Under the pieces are notes generated by a model that was not told the DNA's origin, did not search any database, and saw only the letters and a list, made by a program, of their open reading frames with translations. The position numbers and the translations under genes are program-made. From Acidobacteriota bacterium (lineage in GTDB: Bacteria > Acidobacteriota > Terriglobia > Acidiferrales > UBA7541), in contig JABDEK010000010.1 in assembly GCA_013287135.1 (NCBI GenBank), positions 1 to 64,000 of the forward strand: DNA of 64,000 bases, in the 5' to 3' direction. This document shows, in pieces, positions 53,261 through 62,454 of this stretch (the stretch's first letter is position 1; each line of letters begins with the position of its first letter).

Positions 53261-53345
53261 CTTGATTGCCCCTATCCTGTCCAAGTCTTTTGCGTTCTTT
53301 TATCCTGGTAGATCGCAGGGGACTTGGAACTTACATCATCGCGCG

Positions 53346-53526
53346 ATGCCTAGTCTAGGGTTCGATATCTTCCGTACGCTCGACGACGGCCATCCTCTCT
53401 GGATTGCGGAAGTCGTAACTTTAAGCCAAAACAAACCTGCACGCTCTTGTTTTGAAGTCCCGCGGTAAATATTTCATCCGAGACGCTTCAACTAGAGAAA
53501 TCGTCTTCAAATTCGTATGCCCCTGA
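53346..53526 (+). pseudogene. Broken paralogue of the downstream micro-protein
   Basis: ATG 53346 opens FDIFRTLDDGHPLWIAEVVTL, then the frame is lost at 53424; one base on, a second frame continues AKTNLHALVLKSRGKYFIRDASTREIVFKFVCP to a stop at 53526. Aligned with the intact paralogue at 53701 (FDIFKRLRNGKPLWIT...), two Glu codons are missing plus one base, consistent with a 5-bp deletion. The first frame alone ends soon after as an unrelated tail. So a tandem duplicate that has been inactivated, unless frameshifting occurs. Confidence 0.7.
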
Positions 53527-53700
53527 TTAATCCTCCTTGCGCTACTCCCGTTCGGCTTGCAGAACGAAGAATTTTCTAAGCAGAATACTGTAGGCGATGC
53601 TCAACTTCCTCATTCTAAAGGCCTATTTAAGCCCCGTAGCTGGCAAGCAAGATGCCCGTTTGAAGCCTGAACGAAAGAGAAGAAACAACTAGGGGGCCTT

Positions 53701-53880
53701 ATGGAAAGCACTTTTGATATTTTCAAACGTCTGCGAAACGGAAAACCTCTATGGATCACTTCCGTGCCGGGTATTGAAGAAGCTCGCGTACGCGTGCACC
53801 GGTTGGGCGCTATTGCTCCCGGGGAATACTTGATTTACTCGCAGCTAAAAGGCGTGATCGTCGAATACGTGAACAACTAA
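53701..53880 (+). CDS. 59-residue conserved micro-protein
   Basis: Starts ATG 53701 with AGGGGG just upstream. Sequence layout: MESTFDIFKRLRNGKPLWIT, then EEARVRVHRLGAIAPGEYLIYSQ and a short strand GVIVEYV. The xFDIFxxLxxGxPLW start followed by an EEA helix and a GEYxIY strand recurs in its broken neighbour at 53346, so this is a genuine small-protein family, probably a beta-alpha-beta fold. Function unknown. Too short for usual ORF cut-offs. It precedes ppk1 by 139 nt. Confidence 0.75.
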   Translation: MESTFDIFKRLRNGKPLWITSVPGIEEARVRVHRLGAIAPGEYLIYSQLKGVIVEYVNN

Positions 53881-54019
53881 AAAGAAAACTTCGGACTAAT
53901 ATGGATATTTGAGCCTTTGATCGAAAAGCTTCCTCTGTTGAAACTCGGCCCCAATTCTTCCGCCGTAACAGCCCAGTAATATTCTCCCGATATCCTGATA
54001 ACCTATCCTTGAGGACAAT

Positions 54020-56194
54020 ATGTCGCGCAACAAGCTTGCGGACCCCAGCTTATTTTTGAACCGCCACTTTTCCTGGCTGCAATTCAACGAGCGCGTCCTG
54101 GAAGAAGCGCGTGACTCGAAGAATCCGCTACTTGAGCGCGTGAAATTCCTGGCCATCACCGCCAGCAATCTTGACGAATTCGTGGAAGTCCGTGTCGCTG
54201 GTCTTTTGCAGCAAGTGGAACACGGTATCCAGGACCCCGGCCCCGATGGCCGCAAACCGCGCGAAGTGCTCACCGAACTCGGCGTCCGAACGCACAAATT
54301 TGTAAAAGCTCAGTACGATTGCTGGCGCGAAGAGCTCGTTCCTTCTCTTCTTTCTGAGTCGATAAAGATCGTCACCATGCGCTCTCTGCGTCCCTCGGCC
54401 CGCGCCCATGTCGAAAACTTTTACTCCAAAACTGCCGAGCCGCTGCTCACGCCGGTAACCGTCGATCCCGCCCATCCATTTCCGCACGTAATTAATAAGG
54501 CGATTTGTCTAGCGTTTCTACTGTGTCGCAAAAAGCGTGGCTCGCAGCCCTATCTGGGAGTCGTCACCGTGCCGCGCGCTCTCCCGCGCTTGGTGCAGTT
54601 GCCCTCCTCCAACGGCTCCGTCGAATACGTTTTTCTTTCCGACGTAATTCACGCCTTCGCCGAACGCCTCTATCACGGATACGAAGTGCTTTCCGCAGCT
54701 GCCTTTCGCGTCACTCGTAACAGCAATCTTTATCTCGAAGCCGAGGAATCGCGGAGCATCATGGATTCGGTTGACGCCCAACTTCACCGCCGCAGAAAAG
54801 GTGAAGCCGTGCGTCTGGAAATCGAAGCCAGCGCGAATCAGGAAATTATCGACCGCCTGGTAGCCAATTTTCGTCTCGCACCCTGGCAAATTTTTTGTGT
54901 GGACGGCCCGCCCAATCTTTCGCGCATCGCCTATCTGTACGAAGCCATTCCTCGGCCCGACCTGAAATATCGCCCATTCATTCCCCGTGAGCTGGCGCTC
55001 AAGTCCGAGTCCGGCGCGCTCTTCGAGTTGATTCGGAAGCGCGACGTTTTGCTGCACCATCCGTACGACTCCTATTCGTCCGTGGTTCGCTTCATTGAAA
55101 GCGCTGCAACAGATCCCGACGTTCTCTCCATTAAACAAACGCTTTATCGCACCAGTGAAAATTCTCCCATCGTTCGTGCTTTGATCGAAGCCGCCTCCAA
55201 AAAGGAAGTCGCTGTCGTCGTGGAGCTCAAAGCTCGTTTCGACGAAGCTTCCAACATCCGCTGGGCGCGCAATCTGCAGGAAGCCGGTGTGCAGGTCTTC
55301 CACGGCGTGGTGGGCCTGAAAACGCATTGCAAACTAGCTCTCATCGCCCGTCGCGAACAAGGCGGCAAAATCCGCCAGTACGCGCATCTCGGTACCGGCA
55401 ATTACAATCCTTCCACCGCTCGTTACTACACCGATCTGAGTCTGCTTACATGCGATGGGCGTATAACCGCTTCCGTGCAACACGTCTTCAATTATTTGAC
55501 GGCTTACTCCGAACGCACGCAATACTTGCCGCTGTTTGTAGCGCCGCTGAATTTAGGAAGAAGCTGTCTGGACTTGATCGACCGCGAAACCGCCCACGCC
55601 CGCGCCGGACGCCCCGCGTTTATTCTCGCCAAAGTAAACGCCCTGCTCGACGAAAAAATCATTCAGGCTCTTTACCGCGCTTCGCAGGCCGGCGTGCAGA
55701 TTGAATTAATCGTGCGCGGCGCTTGTGCCTTGCGTCCGGGGGTTCGCGGAGCCAGCAGCCGCATTCGAGTCAGAAGTGTGGTGGGGCGTTTCCTGGAACA
55801 CAGCCGCGTTTTTGCTTTTGGTAATGGAGGTCATACCGAAATCTATCTGGGCAGCGCGGATTGGATGCAGAGAAATATTTACGAACGCGTGGAAGTCATG
55901 TTCCGCTTGAAAGATCCCGTTCTTTGCAGTCAGGTTTTCACGCAGGTTATTTCGCCCTATTTAGCGGACACGGAAAAAACTCGAGTCTTGCTTCCCAGCG
56001 GGGATTACGTTCGCGGGCACAAAGCGGGTCAGTTCTCCGCCTCGCGCAATGGATTCCGTTTCAACGCTCAGGAGTTTTTGATCGGCTTCACCGAATCTCG
56101 CGAGGACGAGCGAGTTTGGCCGATATTGCCAACTTACGTGAAACTCCCCGCAGTTCCCGAAGGCGCCAGAAAACCTCCGCCCCAATCGGCCTAA
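54020..56194 (+). CDS. ppk1: Polyphosphate kinase 1
   Basis: 724 residues. N domain: FLNRHFSWLQFNERVLEEARDSKNPLLERVKFLAITASNLDEFVEVRVAGL. Head domain follows, with FPHVINKAICLAF. Catalytic domains: ELKARFDEASNIRWARNLQEAGVQV, GLKTHCKLALIAR with the His (about 436) that is phosphorylated in E. coli PPK1 (His435), YAHLGTGNYNPSTARYYTDLSLLT, and FLEHSRVFAFGNG with the second active-site His. It reversibly makes polyphosphate from ATP, supporting stress survival. No exopolyphosphatase is adjacent. It converges on the BIG2 lipoprotein gene. Confidence 0.97.
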   Translation: MSRNKLADPSLFLNRHFSWLQFNERVLEEARDSKNPLLERVKFLAITASNLDEFVEVRVAGLLQQVEHGIQDPGPDGRKPREVLTELGVRTHKFVKAQYDCWREELVPSLLSESIKIVTMRSLRPSARAHVENFYSKTAEPLLTPVTVDPAHPFPHVINKAICLAFLLCRKKRGSQPYLGVVTVPRALPRLVQLPSSNGSVEYVFLSDVIHAFAERLYHGYEVLSAAAFRVTRNSNLYLEAEESRSIMDSVDAQLHRRRKGEAVRLEIEASANQEIIDRLVANFRLAPWQIFCVDGPPNLSRIAYLYEAIPRPDLKYRPFIPRELALKSESGALFELIRKRDVLLHHPYDSYSSVVRFIESAATDPDVLSIKQTLYRTSENSPIVRALIEAASKKEVAVVVELKARFDEASNIRWARNLQEAGVQVFHGVVGLKTHCKLALIARREQGGKIRQYAHLGTGNYNPSTARYYTDLSLLTCDGRITASVQHVFNYLTAYSERTQYLPLFVAPLNLGRSCLDLIDRETAHARAGRPAFILAKVNALLDEKIIQALYRASQAGVQIELIVRGACALRPGVRGASSRIRVRSVVGRFLEHSRVFAFGNGGHTEIYLGSADWMQRNIYERVEVMFRLKDPVLCSQVFTQVISPYLADTEKTRVLLPSGDYVRGHKAGQFSASRNGFRFNAQEFLIGFTESREDERVWPILPTYVKLPAVPEGARKPPPQSA

Positions 56195-56219
56195 GAAGCA
56201 AGTCTGATCAAAAGAACTC

Positions 56220-59200
56220 TTACTTCGGCCCGTAAACGTCCAGCTCCGTCTGGGTACCGAGATACACTTTGCCGTTTGCAATGGTCGGCACCGCGAACTT
56301 CACAGCATTGCCCGCGGTATCGGTTCCCGTCTGGCTGCTATTCCACAACATGCTAAGAGTTCCCTCCTGGTAGGCATACAGCACAGCGGGTCCTAATGGG
56401 GTAGGCGGCGGTGTACCGAATGCGGATGTATCAACGGCCCATATAATTCCATTCGTGTTTCCGTTTGCCGAGGCTACCGGAGTACATCCCGGAAACGGGA
56501 ACGAGTGACCGGAAGTTTCGCTCGGTGAAGTCGACAATAGTCCATTACTCAAAGGAAATGCTTTCAGGGTATCTCCCGCGCCACAGAAATAGACTACGCC
56601 GTTGAAGTAGGCGGGCGCGCTCCATAGCCCGTTAATTTTATTCCCCTGAATCTCCTGCCTAATCTGTGGATCGCCGTTGTTACACGAAGTCTGGCAGTAG
56701 TGTAGATTCCCCGCTGTCATCTGATCCCGATTGATCACATAAATTGTCCCCTCTTTCCCCGCTTCAACCAGTTCATGCGTAACCCCGCCAGTCTGGTCCG
56801 GAAGTAAGAGGACACCGCCTGACCCCACATCCGTATCATTTTCGTCGAGGTTGCTCTGGTCAGAAGGAGTGAAATAGTCCATCAGAGACAGTCTAGAACT
56901 ATCTGTATTAAACAGATTCATTATCGTGTCGCCCAATTCCTGCGCCGGCACATTTACGGTATCGAAAAGGCCATTTCCAGAGGCGATAAAAATGTTTGCG
57001 TTTGAGTCCGCGGCAACTCCAGCGCCAGACATCCAAAAACCGCCTAGGGTGCTGTTCACGCTCCCGTTGGGAGTTGTGATGAAGAGAGATGTTTGAGTGA
57101 ACGTGCTGGCATTGTAGGCAAAAAGCCAACCGTGATAAGGCCAGTAGTCACAATGAGAGGCATAAGCCAGGTAAATAGACCCATTCAACAAAAGCAATCC
57201 GGGACGATTCAAGTGATGTAGTCCGTCCAAAGTTACCGTCGTCCCGCCGTCACCAGTCCCCGGAACCGTCGCCGTGATTTGCACCGGCCCCGGCGACTTT
57301 TCCGCTCCAGTCGTGATATCGATCGCGTGTAACCGGTGAATAATATTTCCGTTCTCCTTGGATTTCGCTTCCACATACATCGTCCCGCTGCTCGGGTCGA
57401 TTACCGGCGTACTTGTAATGCCCACCTGTGGAACCAAGTCAGTGCAACCAGCGCCAAGTTCCGCCTGAATATTCACGGTTGTTGCGCCGGACGCGGTCCC
57501 GTGAGCCGTATCGATCAAGCTCGCATGCCACAATAATCCTGCATTCGTTCCCGTATTGCTGTCGGCGTCAAACGCGTAAACGCTGTCGCCTTCCGTCGCC
57601 ACATAAATCACATTGTGCGTGCCTCCCGCGATCGTCACGTTCGGCACGTACAACGGCTGCGCATAAATAAATCCATCCACCGCTTGCGAAAACAACTTTC
57701 CGAAACTCGCCGTGTTCACGTTCGTCGGAGTCAGAATGCTCTCGCTCAAATTCTGTCCCGTCCGCGCAATGTCATTGTGTTGCGTAAACACGCCCGCAAA
57801 TCCAATGCTGTTGCTCGTTTGATTCGTCACGCTCAAAATCGACACGCCTTTCGTCGATCCCATCACCGCTTGTATCGATGTAAAGCCCGCGTTCACTCCG
57901 CTTCCCAACGTTCCGCTCGTCGCCACGCCAGACGCACTAACGGAAGCCACGCCCGAATTCGAAGAGGTCCAGGTTGTCGTAGCGGTCAGATTTTGTGTGC
58001 TCCCATCGCTGTAATGCCCGGTGGCAGTGAACGCCTGCGTTGCTCCATTGTCGGCAATCGAAGGATTCTGCGGGCTCACCACGATCACCTGAAGTGAAAC
58101 CGCGCTCACCGTCAGCGTTGTCGAGCCTTGCACAGATCCCAGCATCGCCTGAATTGTTGTAGTTCCGTTCACCACGGCGATAGCCAGACCATCTGTCCCA
58201 GCCGTATTGCTGATCGTCGCAATGTTCATTTGGCTGGAACTCCACGTGACCGTGGTCGTCAGATTTTGCGTGCTGCTGTCCGAATACGTGCCGGTAGCCG
58301 TGAATTGTTCCGTGCCGGTTGTCCCGATGGTTGGGTTCGCCGGTGTAACAGCAATCGAAACCAGCGTTGCCACGGTTACTGTCAGTGTTGCTGAACCGTT
58401 CACCGCTCCCAAAACCGCCTTAATACTGCTCGTCCCCGTTCCTACCGCGGTAACCATCCCGCCTGCAGTAATCGTTGCCACACCCGTACTCTGTGAACTC
58501 CAAGTCACCGAGCTCGTAATGTTCTGCGTGGAGTTATCCGAATAAGTGCCAGTGGCCGTGAATTGCTCGGAAGTCCCCTTCGCAATCGACAAATTCGGCG
58601 CCATCACCGCAATCGAAACCAGCGTTGCCGCCGTCACCGTCAAAATCGCGGACCCGCTGACCGCTCCCGAAACCGCCTTAATACTGCTCGTCCCCGTTCC
58701 TACCGCAGTAACCATCCCGCCGGCAGTAATCGTCGCCACATTCGTACTTTGTGAACTCCAGGTCACCGAGCTCGTAATGTTCTGCGTGGAGTTATCCGAA
58801 TAAGTGCCAGTGGCGGTGAGCTGCTCGGAAGTCCCCTTTGCAATCGACAAACTCGGCGCCGTAACCGCAATCGAAACCAGCGTCGCGGATGTCACCGTCA
58901 AAGTCGCCGACCCACTAATGGCTCCCGAGACCGCCTGAATTTTGCTCGTCCCAGCCCCTGCCGCAGTAACCATCCCGCCTGCAGTAATCGTCGCCACGCC
59001 CTCGCTCTGTGAACTCCAAGTCACCGAACTCGTGAGGTTTTGCGTGGAGTTATCCGAATAAGTGCCAGTGGCGGTGAACTGCTCGGAACTCCCCTTCGCA
59101 ATCGACAAATTCGGCGCCGTCACGGCAATCGAAACCAGCGTTGCTGCAGTCACCGTCAAAGTTGCCGACCCGCTTACATTTCCCGAAGCAGCTTGAATCT

Positions 59201-59768
59201 TGGTTGTCCCTGGTGCCAACCCCATCGCCAATCCACCCGCAGTGATCATCGCCACGTTCATGGTCTGCGACGTCCAGGTCACCGAGTTCGTCAGGTTCTG
59301 CGTCGAATTGTCCGAGAAAGTTCCCGTCGCAGTAAACTGCGCAGTCGTCCCTTTCGCAATCGAAAGACTGGAAGCCGTCAAAGCAATCGATACCAACGTT
59401 GCGGAAGTTACAGTGAGTGTCGCCGACCCCACCACCGTTCCCGAAACCGCCTGAATCGTGCTCCTACCAGCGCCCGCCGCTGTTAGCAATCCCCCTGCGG
59501 CAATCGTCGCCACACCCGTATTCTGCGAACTCCAGGTCACCGAACTCGTCAAGTTTTGTGTAGTTTGATCCGAATAAGTGCCCGTCGCCGTGATTTGCTC
59601 GGAAGTTCCCTTCGCCATCGATAGACTTGGCGCCGTTACCGCGATCGAAACCAAGGTAGGATGGTGGTTCGAAGATGGTGAAAATGAGCAGCTTGACATC
59701 AACGCGATCACGCACAGCAAAGCGACAACGGTACTCCCTTTAAGAGCCCAGTGTTGCGAACCCAGCAT
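56220..59768 (-). CDS. Lipoprotein with seven BIG2 Ig-like repeats and a PQQ-like beta-propeller
   Basis: 1182 residues from MLGSQHWALK (AAGGGGAA upstream; the longer frame to 59870 is not used). A lipobox places the lipidated Cys at 27 (LMSSC). Seven BIG2-type bacterial Ig modules of about 86 residues follow, each with the pattern TLVSIAVTxxxLSIAKGT..QFTATGTYSDNSTQNLT..VTWSS...ATIxAGG....G.xxIxA..G...GSATLTVT. The last 540 residues are a PQQ-type propeller (FTQHNDIARTGQNLSESILTPTNVN..FGKLFSQAVDGFIYAQPLYVPNV..NVIYVATEGDSVYAFDAD). Likely a surface-exposed binding or stalk protein. Confidence 0.9.
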   Translation of the reverse strand: MLGSQHWALKGSTVVALLCVIALMSSCSFSPSSNHHPTLVSIAVTAPSLSMAKGTSEQITATGTYSDQTTQNLTSSVTWSSQNTGVATIAAGGLLTAAGAGRSTIQAVSGTVVGSATLTVTSATLVSIALTASSLSIAKGTTAQFTATGTFSDNSTQNLTNSVTWTSQTMNVAMITAGGLAMGLAPGTTKIQAASGNVSGSATLTVTAATLVSIAVTAPNLSIAKGSSEQFTATGTYSDNSTQNLTSSVTWSSQSEGVATITAGGMVTAAGAGTSKIQAVSGAISGSATLTVTSATLVSIAVTAPSLSIAKGTSEQLTATGTYSDNSTQNITSSVTWSSQSTNVATITAGGMVTAVGTGTSSIKAVSGAVSGSAILTVTAATLVSIAVMAPNLSIAKGTSEQFTATGTYSDNSTQNITSSVTWSSQSTGVATITAGGMVTAVGTGTSSIKAVLGAVNGSATLTVTVATLVSIAVTPANPTIGTTGTEQFTATGTYSDSSTQNLTTTVTWSSSQMNIATISNTAGTDGLAIAVVNGTTTIQAMLGSVQGSTTLTVSAVSLQVIVVSPQNPSIADNGATQAFTATGHYSDGSTQNLTATTTWTSSNSGVASVSASGVATSGTLGSGVNAGFTSIQAVMGSTKGVSILSVTNQTSNSIGFAGVFTQHNDIARTGQNLSESILTPTNVNTASFGKLFSQAVDGFIYAQPLYVPNVTIAGGTHNVIYVATEGDSVYAFDADSNTGTNAGLLWHASLIDTAHGTASGATTVNIQAELGAGCTDLVPQVGITSTPVIDPSSGTMYVEAKSKENGNIIHRLHAIDITTGAEKSPGPVQITATVPGTGDGGTTVTLDGLHHLNRPGLLLLNGSIYLAYASHCDYWPYHGWLFAYNASTFTQTSLFITTPNGSVNSTLGGFWMSGAGVAADSNANIFIASGNGLFDTVNVPAQELGDTIMNLFNTDSSRLSLMDYFTPSDQSNLDENDTDVGSGGVLLLPDQTGGVTHELVEAGKEGTIYVINRDQMTAGNLHYCQTSCNNGDPQIRQEIQGNKINGLWSAPAYFNGVVYFCGAGDTLKAFPLSNGLLSTSPSETSGHSFPFPGCTPVASANGNTNGIIWAVDTSAFGTPPPTPLGPAVLYAYQEGTLSMLWNSSQTGTDTAGNAVKFAVPTIANGKVYLGTQTELDVYGPK
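57820..59665 (-). repeat. 258-bp tandem DNA repeats encoding the BIG2 modules
   Basis: The base run TCCG within the SDN codons recurs at 58279, 58537, 58795, 59053, 59311 and 59569, exactly 258 bp (86 codons) apart. The seventh unit is 15 bp longer. Units four and five share near-identical stretches, so the array may expand or contract by recombination. Confidence 0.9.
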
Positions 59769-59995
59769 CTTGCATTCCCCTTGATATGAAGAAGCTTCGG
59801 ATATTGCGGCCGCACCTTGGATGCTTAGACACACTGCGGCGTTACGCGGAGGGACGATCCGAGGACGCAATTATAACAACTTCTCTTTTTCCAACAAGTA
59901 GTCAAAGGTACAGTATTGTGAAAAGACTAACCATACCTGGGCAACTCCATATCGAACCGGGTACCGCTCGTCACTGAAGCCGTTATAATCCGCCC

Positions 59996-61639
59996 ATGGA
60001 ACTAGACTTTGCCTCCGCGTTCCAATGGCTTCTGGGTCCTGAGCCTATGGACCAGAAACATCCCGGCCACCTCTGGCCTCGCTGGATTTTTCTTCGCTGT
60101 CTGGGTCTGATTTACTTCTCCGCTTTCTATTCTCTGTTGTTCCAAATCAAGGGGCTCATCGGTCCCGACGGCATCCTCCCTGCCACCGACTATCTGAAAG
60201 CCGTCGCTTCCGCCTTCCCGGTGATGAAATTTTGGTACGCGCCTACCTTGTTTTGGTTTGGCGCAGGTGACCGCGCGCTAATAGCCGTCTGCTGGCTAGG
60301 CGTGATCGCCTCGCTCCTGGTTGTCCTGAACGTTTGGCCCCGCGCCTCGCTGCTCCTCTGTTTCGTTTGTTTTCTCTCTTTCGTCTCCGCCGCCCAGGAT
60401 TTCTCCAACTATCAATCCGACGGCATGCTCCTCGAAGCCGGCTTCATCGCACTCTTCTTCGCGCCTCCCGGACTTCTTCCCAGCCTCGGACGTGCCAATC
60501 CGCCCTCCCGCGCCGGCCTCTTCCTCTTGCAATGGGAATGGTTTCGCATCTACTTCGAATCCGGAGTCGCCAAGATTGCCAGCGGCGACGTCGCCTGGCG
60601 CAAACTCACCGCTATGGACGACTATTACCAGAACGGCCCGCTCCCCACATGGATCGGCTGGTACGTCCAGCAATTGCCTCACTGGTTTCATGCCTCCGCC
60701 GTCGTCTACACCCTGGTCACCGAGCTTGTCATCGTCTGGATGCTTTTCCTCCCGCGGCGATTTCGAATTCTCTGCTTCTGTATCGTCACGCCGTTCGAAG
60801 TTTCCATCATCCTCACCGCCAATTACACTTTCTTGAATTATTTGGTTTTTCTGTTGGGATTCCTCTTGCTCGACGACCGCCTGATTGAATGGATCGTGCC
60901 GGCGGGCATCCGCACTCGTGTGGAAGCAATCACCTCATGGTCTTTTCTCAAAACGCCCGTACCCAGTGAAGTGGGTAACGCGAAGCCGAATAACCGTTCG
61001 CAGGTAATTTGGTGCGAGCGCCTCACTCTCTTCCGCAGATCAATTGTTTTGGTCAGTCTCGGCTTTGTTTTTTACGCCACCACCGCCCAACTGATCTGGA
61101 TGTTCGCTCCCAGTTTCCCGCTTCCACAACCGCCCGTACGTGCCCTGGAGCCTTTCCGCATCGCCAATCGTTACGGCCTCTTCGCCGTGATGACTCACGG
61201 CCGCTACGAAATTGAATTTCAAGGCTCGCAAGACGGAAAAACCTGGACCGCTTACCCTTTCCGCTACAAGCCTCAGGACATCCACCAAGCCCCGGGAATT
61301 TACGCGCCCTATCAACCGCGCTTCGATTGGAATTTGTGGTTCGCCTCGCTCGGTCCCTGGCAGGATTCGCGTTTCGTCGTGTGGACTGAAGAGCGCCTGA
61401 TCAAAAACAACGGCGACGTCCTCGAGCTCTTCGCAAAAAATCCCTTCCACAATTCTCCGGCCCGGGAAGTCCGCGCCGTAATCTACGAATATTGGTTCAC
61501 TGATCTCCGCACCAAAAAAGTAAACGGCAATTGGTGGCGCCGCGAACTCCTCGGCGAATACGCCCCCGCCCTCCAACGTCAGCCAGATGGCAAAATCGCC
61601 ATCCTCGAAATCCCCACAGTAGAATCCCCTGAGCCTTAA
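59996..61639 (+). CDS. Lipase maturation factor (LMF) family membrane protein
   Basis: 547 residues with multiple helices: LRCLGLIYFSAFYSLLFQIKGLIGPDGILPA near the start, a run of helices (ALIAVCWLGVIASLLVVLNVW, LLCFVCFLSFVSAAQDFSNYQSDGMLLEAGFIALFFAPPG, LLQWEWFRIYFESGVAKIASGDVAWRKLTAMDDYYQNGPLPTWIGWY). QSDGMLLE, RIYFESGVAKIASGDxxW and the PLPTWxxWY segment match animal LMF1 relatives. The C-terminus is a soluble beta domain (NRYGLFAVMTHGRYEIEFQGSQDGKTWTAYPFRYKP). Bacterial function unknown, possibly folding of exported proteins. Confidence 0.92.
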   Translation: MELDFASAFQWLLGPEPMDQKHPGHLWPRWIFLRCLGLIYFSAFYSLLFQIKGLIGPDGILPATDYLKAVASAFPVMKFWYAPTLFWFGAGDRALIAVCWLGVIASLLVVLNVWPRASLLLCFVCFLSFVSAAQDFSNYQSDGMLLEAGFIALFFAPPGLLPSLGRANPPSRAGLFLLQWEWFRIYFESGVAKIASGDVAWRKLTAMDDYYQNGPLPTWIGWYVQQLPHWFHASAVVYTLVTELVIVWMLFLPRRFRILCFCIVTPFEVSIILTANYTFLNYLVFLLGFLLLDDRLIEWIVPAGIRTRVEAITSWSFLKTPVPSEVGNAKPNNRSQVIWCERLTLFRRSIVLVSLGFVFYATTAQLIWMFAPSFPLPQPPVRALEPFRIANRYGLFAVMTHGRYEIEFQGSQDGKTWTAYPFRYKPQDIHQAPGIYAPYQPRFDWNLWFASLGPWQDSRFVVWTEERLIKNNGDVLELFAKNPFHNSPAREVRAVIYEYWFTDLRTKKVNGNWWRRELLGEYAPALQRQPDGKIAILEIPTVESPEP

Positions 61640-61654
61640 ACCGATGAACGCCTA

Positions 61655-62272
61655 TCATTCTTTTCCTTCGATATGATCCTGTAAATGCTTGGCGCACGCC
61701 TCGGCTGAGGTTTGCTCGCCGTGCAGGGTGTTCTTCTTGTTCACCGCGTAGGCGAATGCGATCGCGCCGGACTTTCGGTTTGTCATGGTCACGCTCGCCG
61801 CGTCGTCCGAGTGAATGTTCCCGGTGAAAGCCATTTTTGCCCATCCAGCTTTCTTCTCTTCGGACGTGCCGGTGAGTACGAAGTCGGCCTGAGCCTCGCT
61901 CGCAACGAGCGCCATTTGAACTTTTTTCTTCGTCATCGCGGCAGCGAGATAGGTTTCGAATCCATTCATCGGAGCGATAAACACTGTTGATCCAGGCTCC
62001 ACTTTTGTTGTGATCGGCCCGGCGTAAACCGGTGCTGGAACTGGAGCTGGACCTGGAGCTGGCACAGTTGTTCCGCTCTCGCGTCTTGGTACGCTTGGTG
62101 ATGTTTGTTCAATGGGACGGCACGCTTGAGAACCAAATATCGTTTCGCCTTGATATAAAAAGCCACCAGATTCCGATAAATTCCGGCACATCCATTTTGA
62201 TGGGTCCGCGCTTTGCGCGCAGATCACGGTCGCGCTGACCAACAGGAACAAAAACGCCATAGCTAGTTTCAT
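61655..62272 (-). CDS. Secreted hypothetical protein
   Basis: 205 residues. Signal peptide (KLAMAFLFLLVSATVICAQS), then a Cys-containing segment, a proline-rich linker (PAPGPAPVPAPVYAGP) and a C-terminal domain: GSTVFIAPMNGFETYLAAAMTKKKVQMALVASEAQADFVLTGTSEEKKAGW, FTGNIHSDDAASVTMTNRKSGAIAFAYAVNKKNTLHGEQTSAEACAKHLQDHI. The pattern suggests a CsgG/LpoB-like nucleotide-free fold of envelope lipoprotein type, but no family is named with confidence. Converges on the LMF-family gene (15 nt). Confidence 0.75.
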   Translation of the reverse strand: MKLAMAFLFLLVSATVICAQSADPSKWMCRNLSESGGFLYQGETIFGSQACRPIEQTSPSVPRRESGTTVPAPGPAPVPAPVYAGPITTKVEPGSTVFIAPMNGFETYLAAAMTKKKVQMALVASEAQADFVLTGTSEEKKAGWAKMAFTGNIHSDDAASVTMTNRKSGAIAFAYAVNKKNTLHGEQTSAEACAKHLQDHIEGKE

Positions 62273-62454
62273 TTTCCCCCCGGCAACATGGTAGGTAACG
62301 ATTCTTGGTATGGCTCACAATGTCAACACTAAGGAAGGAGTCCCATAGTACTTTTCTTATGGGTTAACAGGCCACTGGGCTTAGGTCAGTGAACAAGCCT
62401 TCGATCCGCTTCAGTTGGATCACAAATACACATTGAAACACGCTTGAAATTTCG

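Noticed and set aside
53061-53468. 135-codon plus-strand ORF
   Set aside because: Antisense to the Crp/Fnr gene over its first part and in frame with only the first half of the broken micro-protein; not a gene by itself.
57820-59665. CRISPR-like regular spacing in the 58-59.6 kb repeats
   Set aside because: The repeats are whole 258-bp coding units of a protein domain, not short repeats with spacers.
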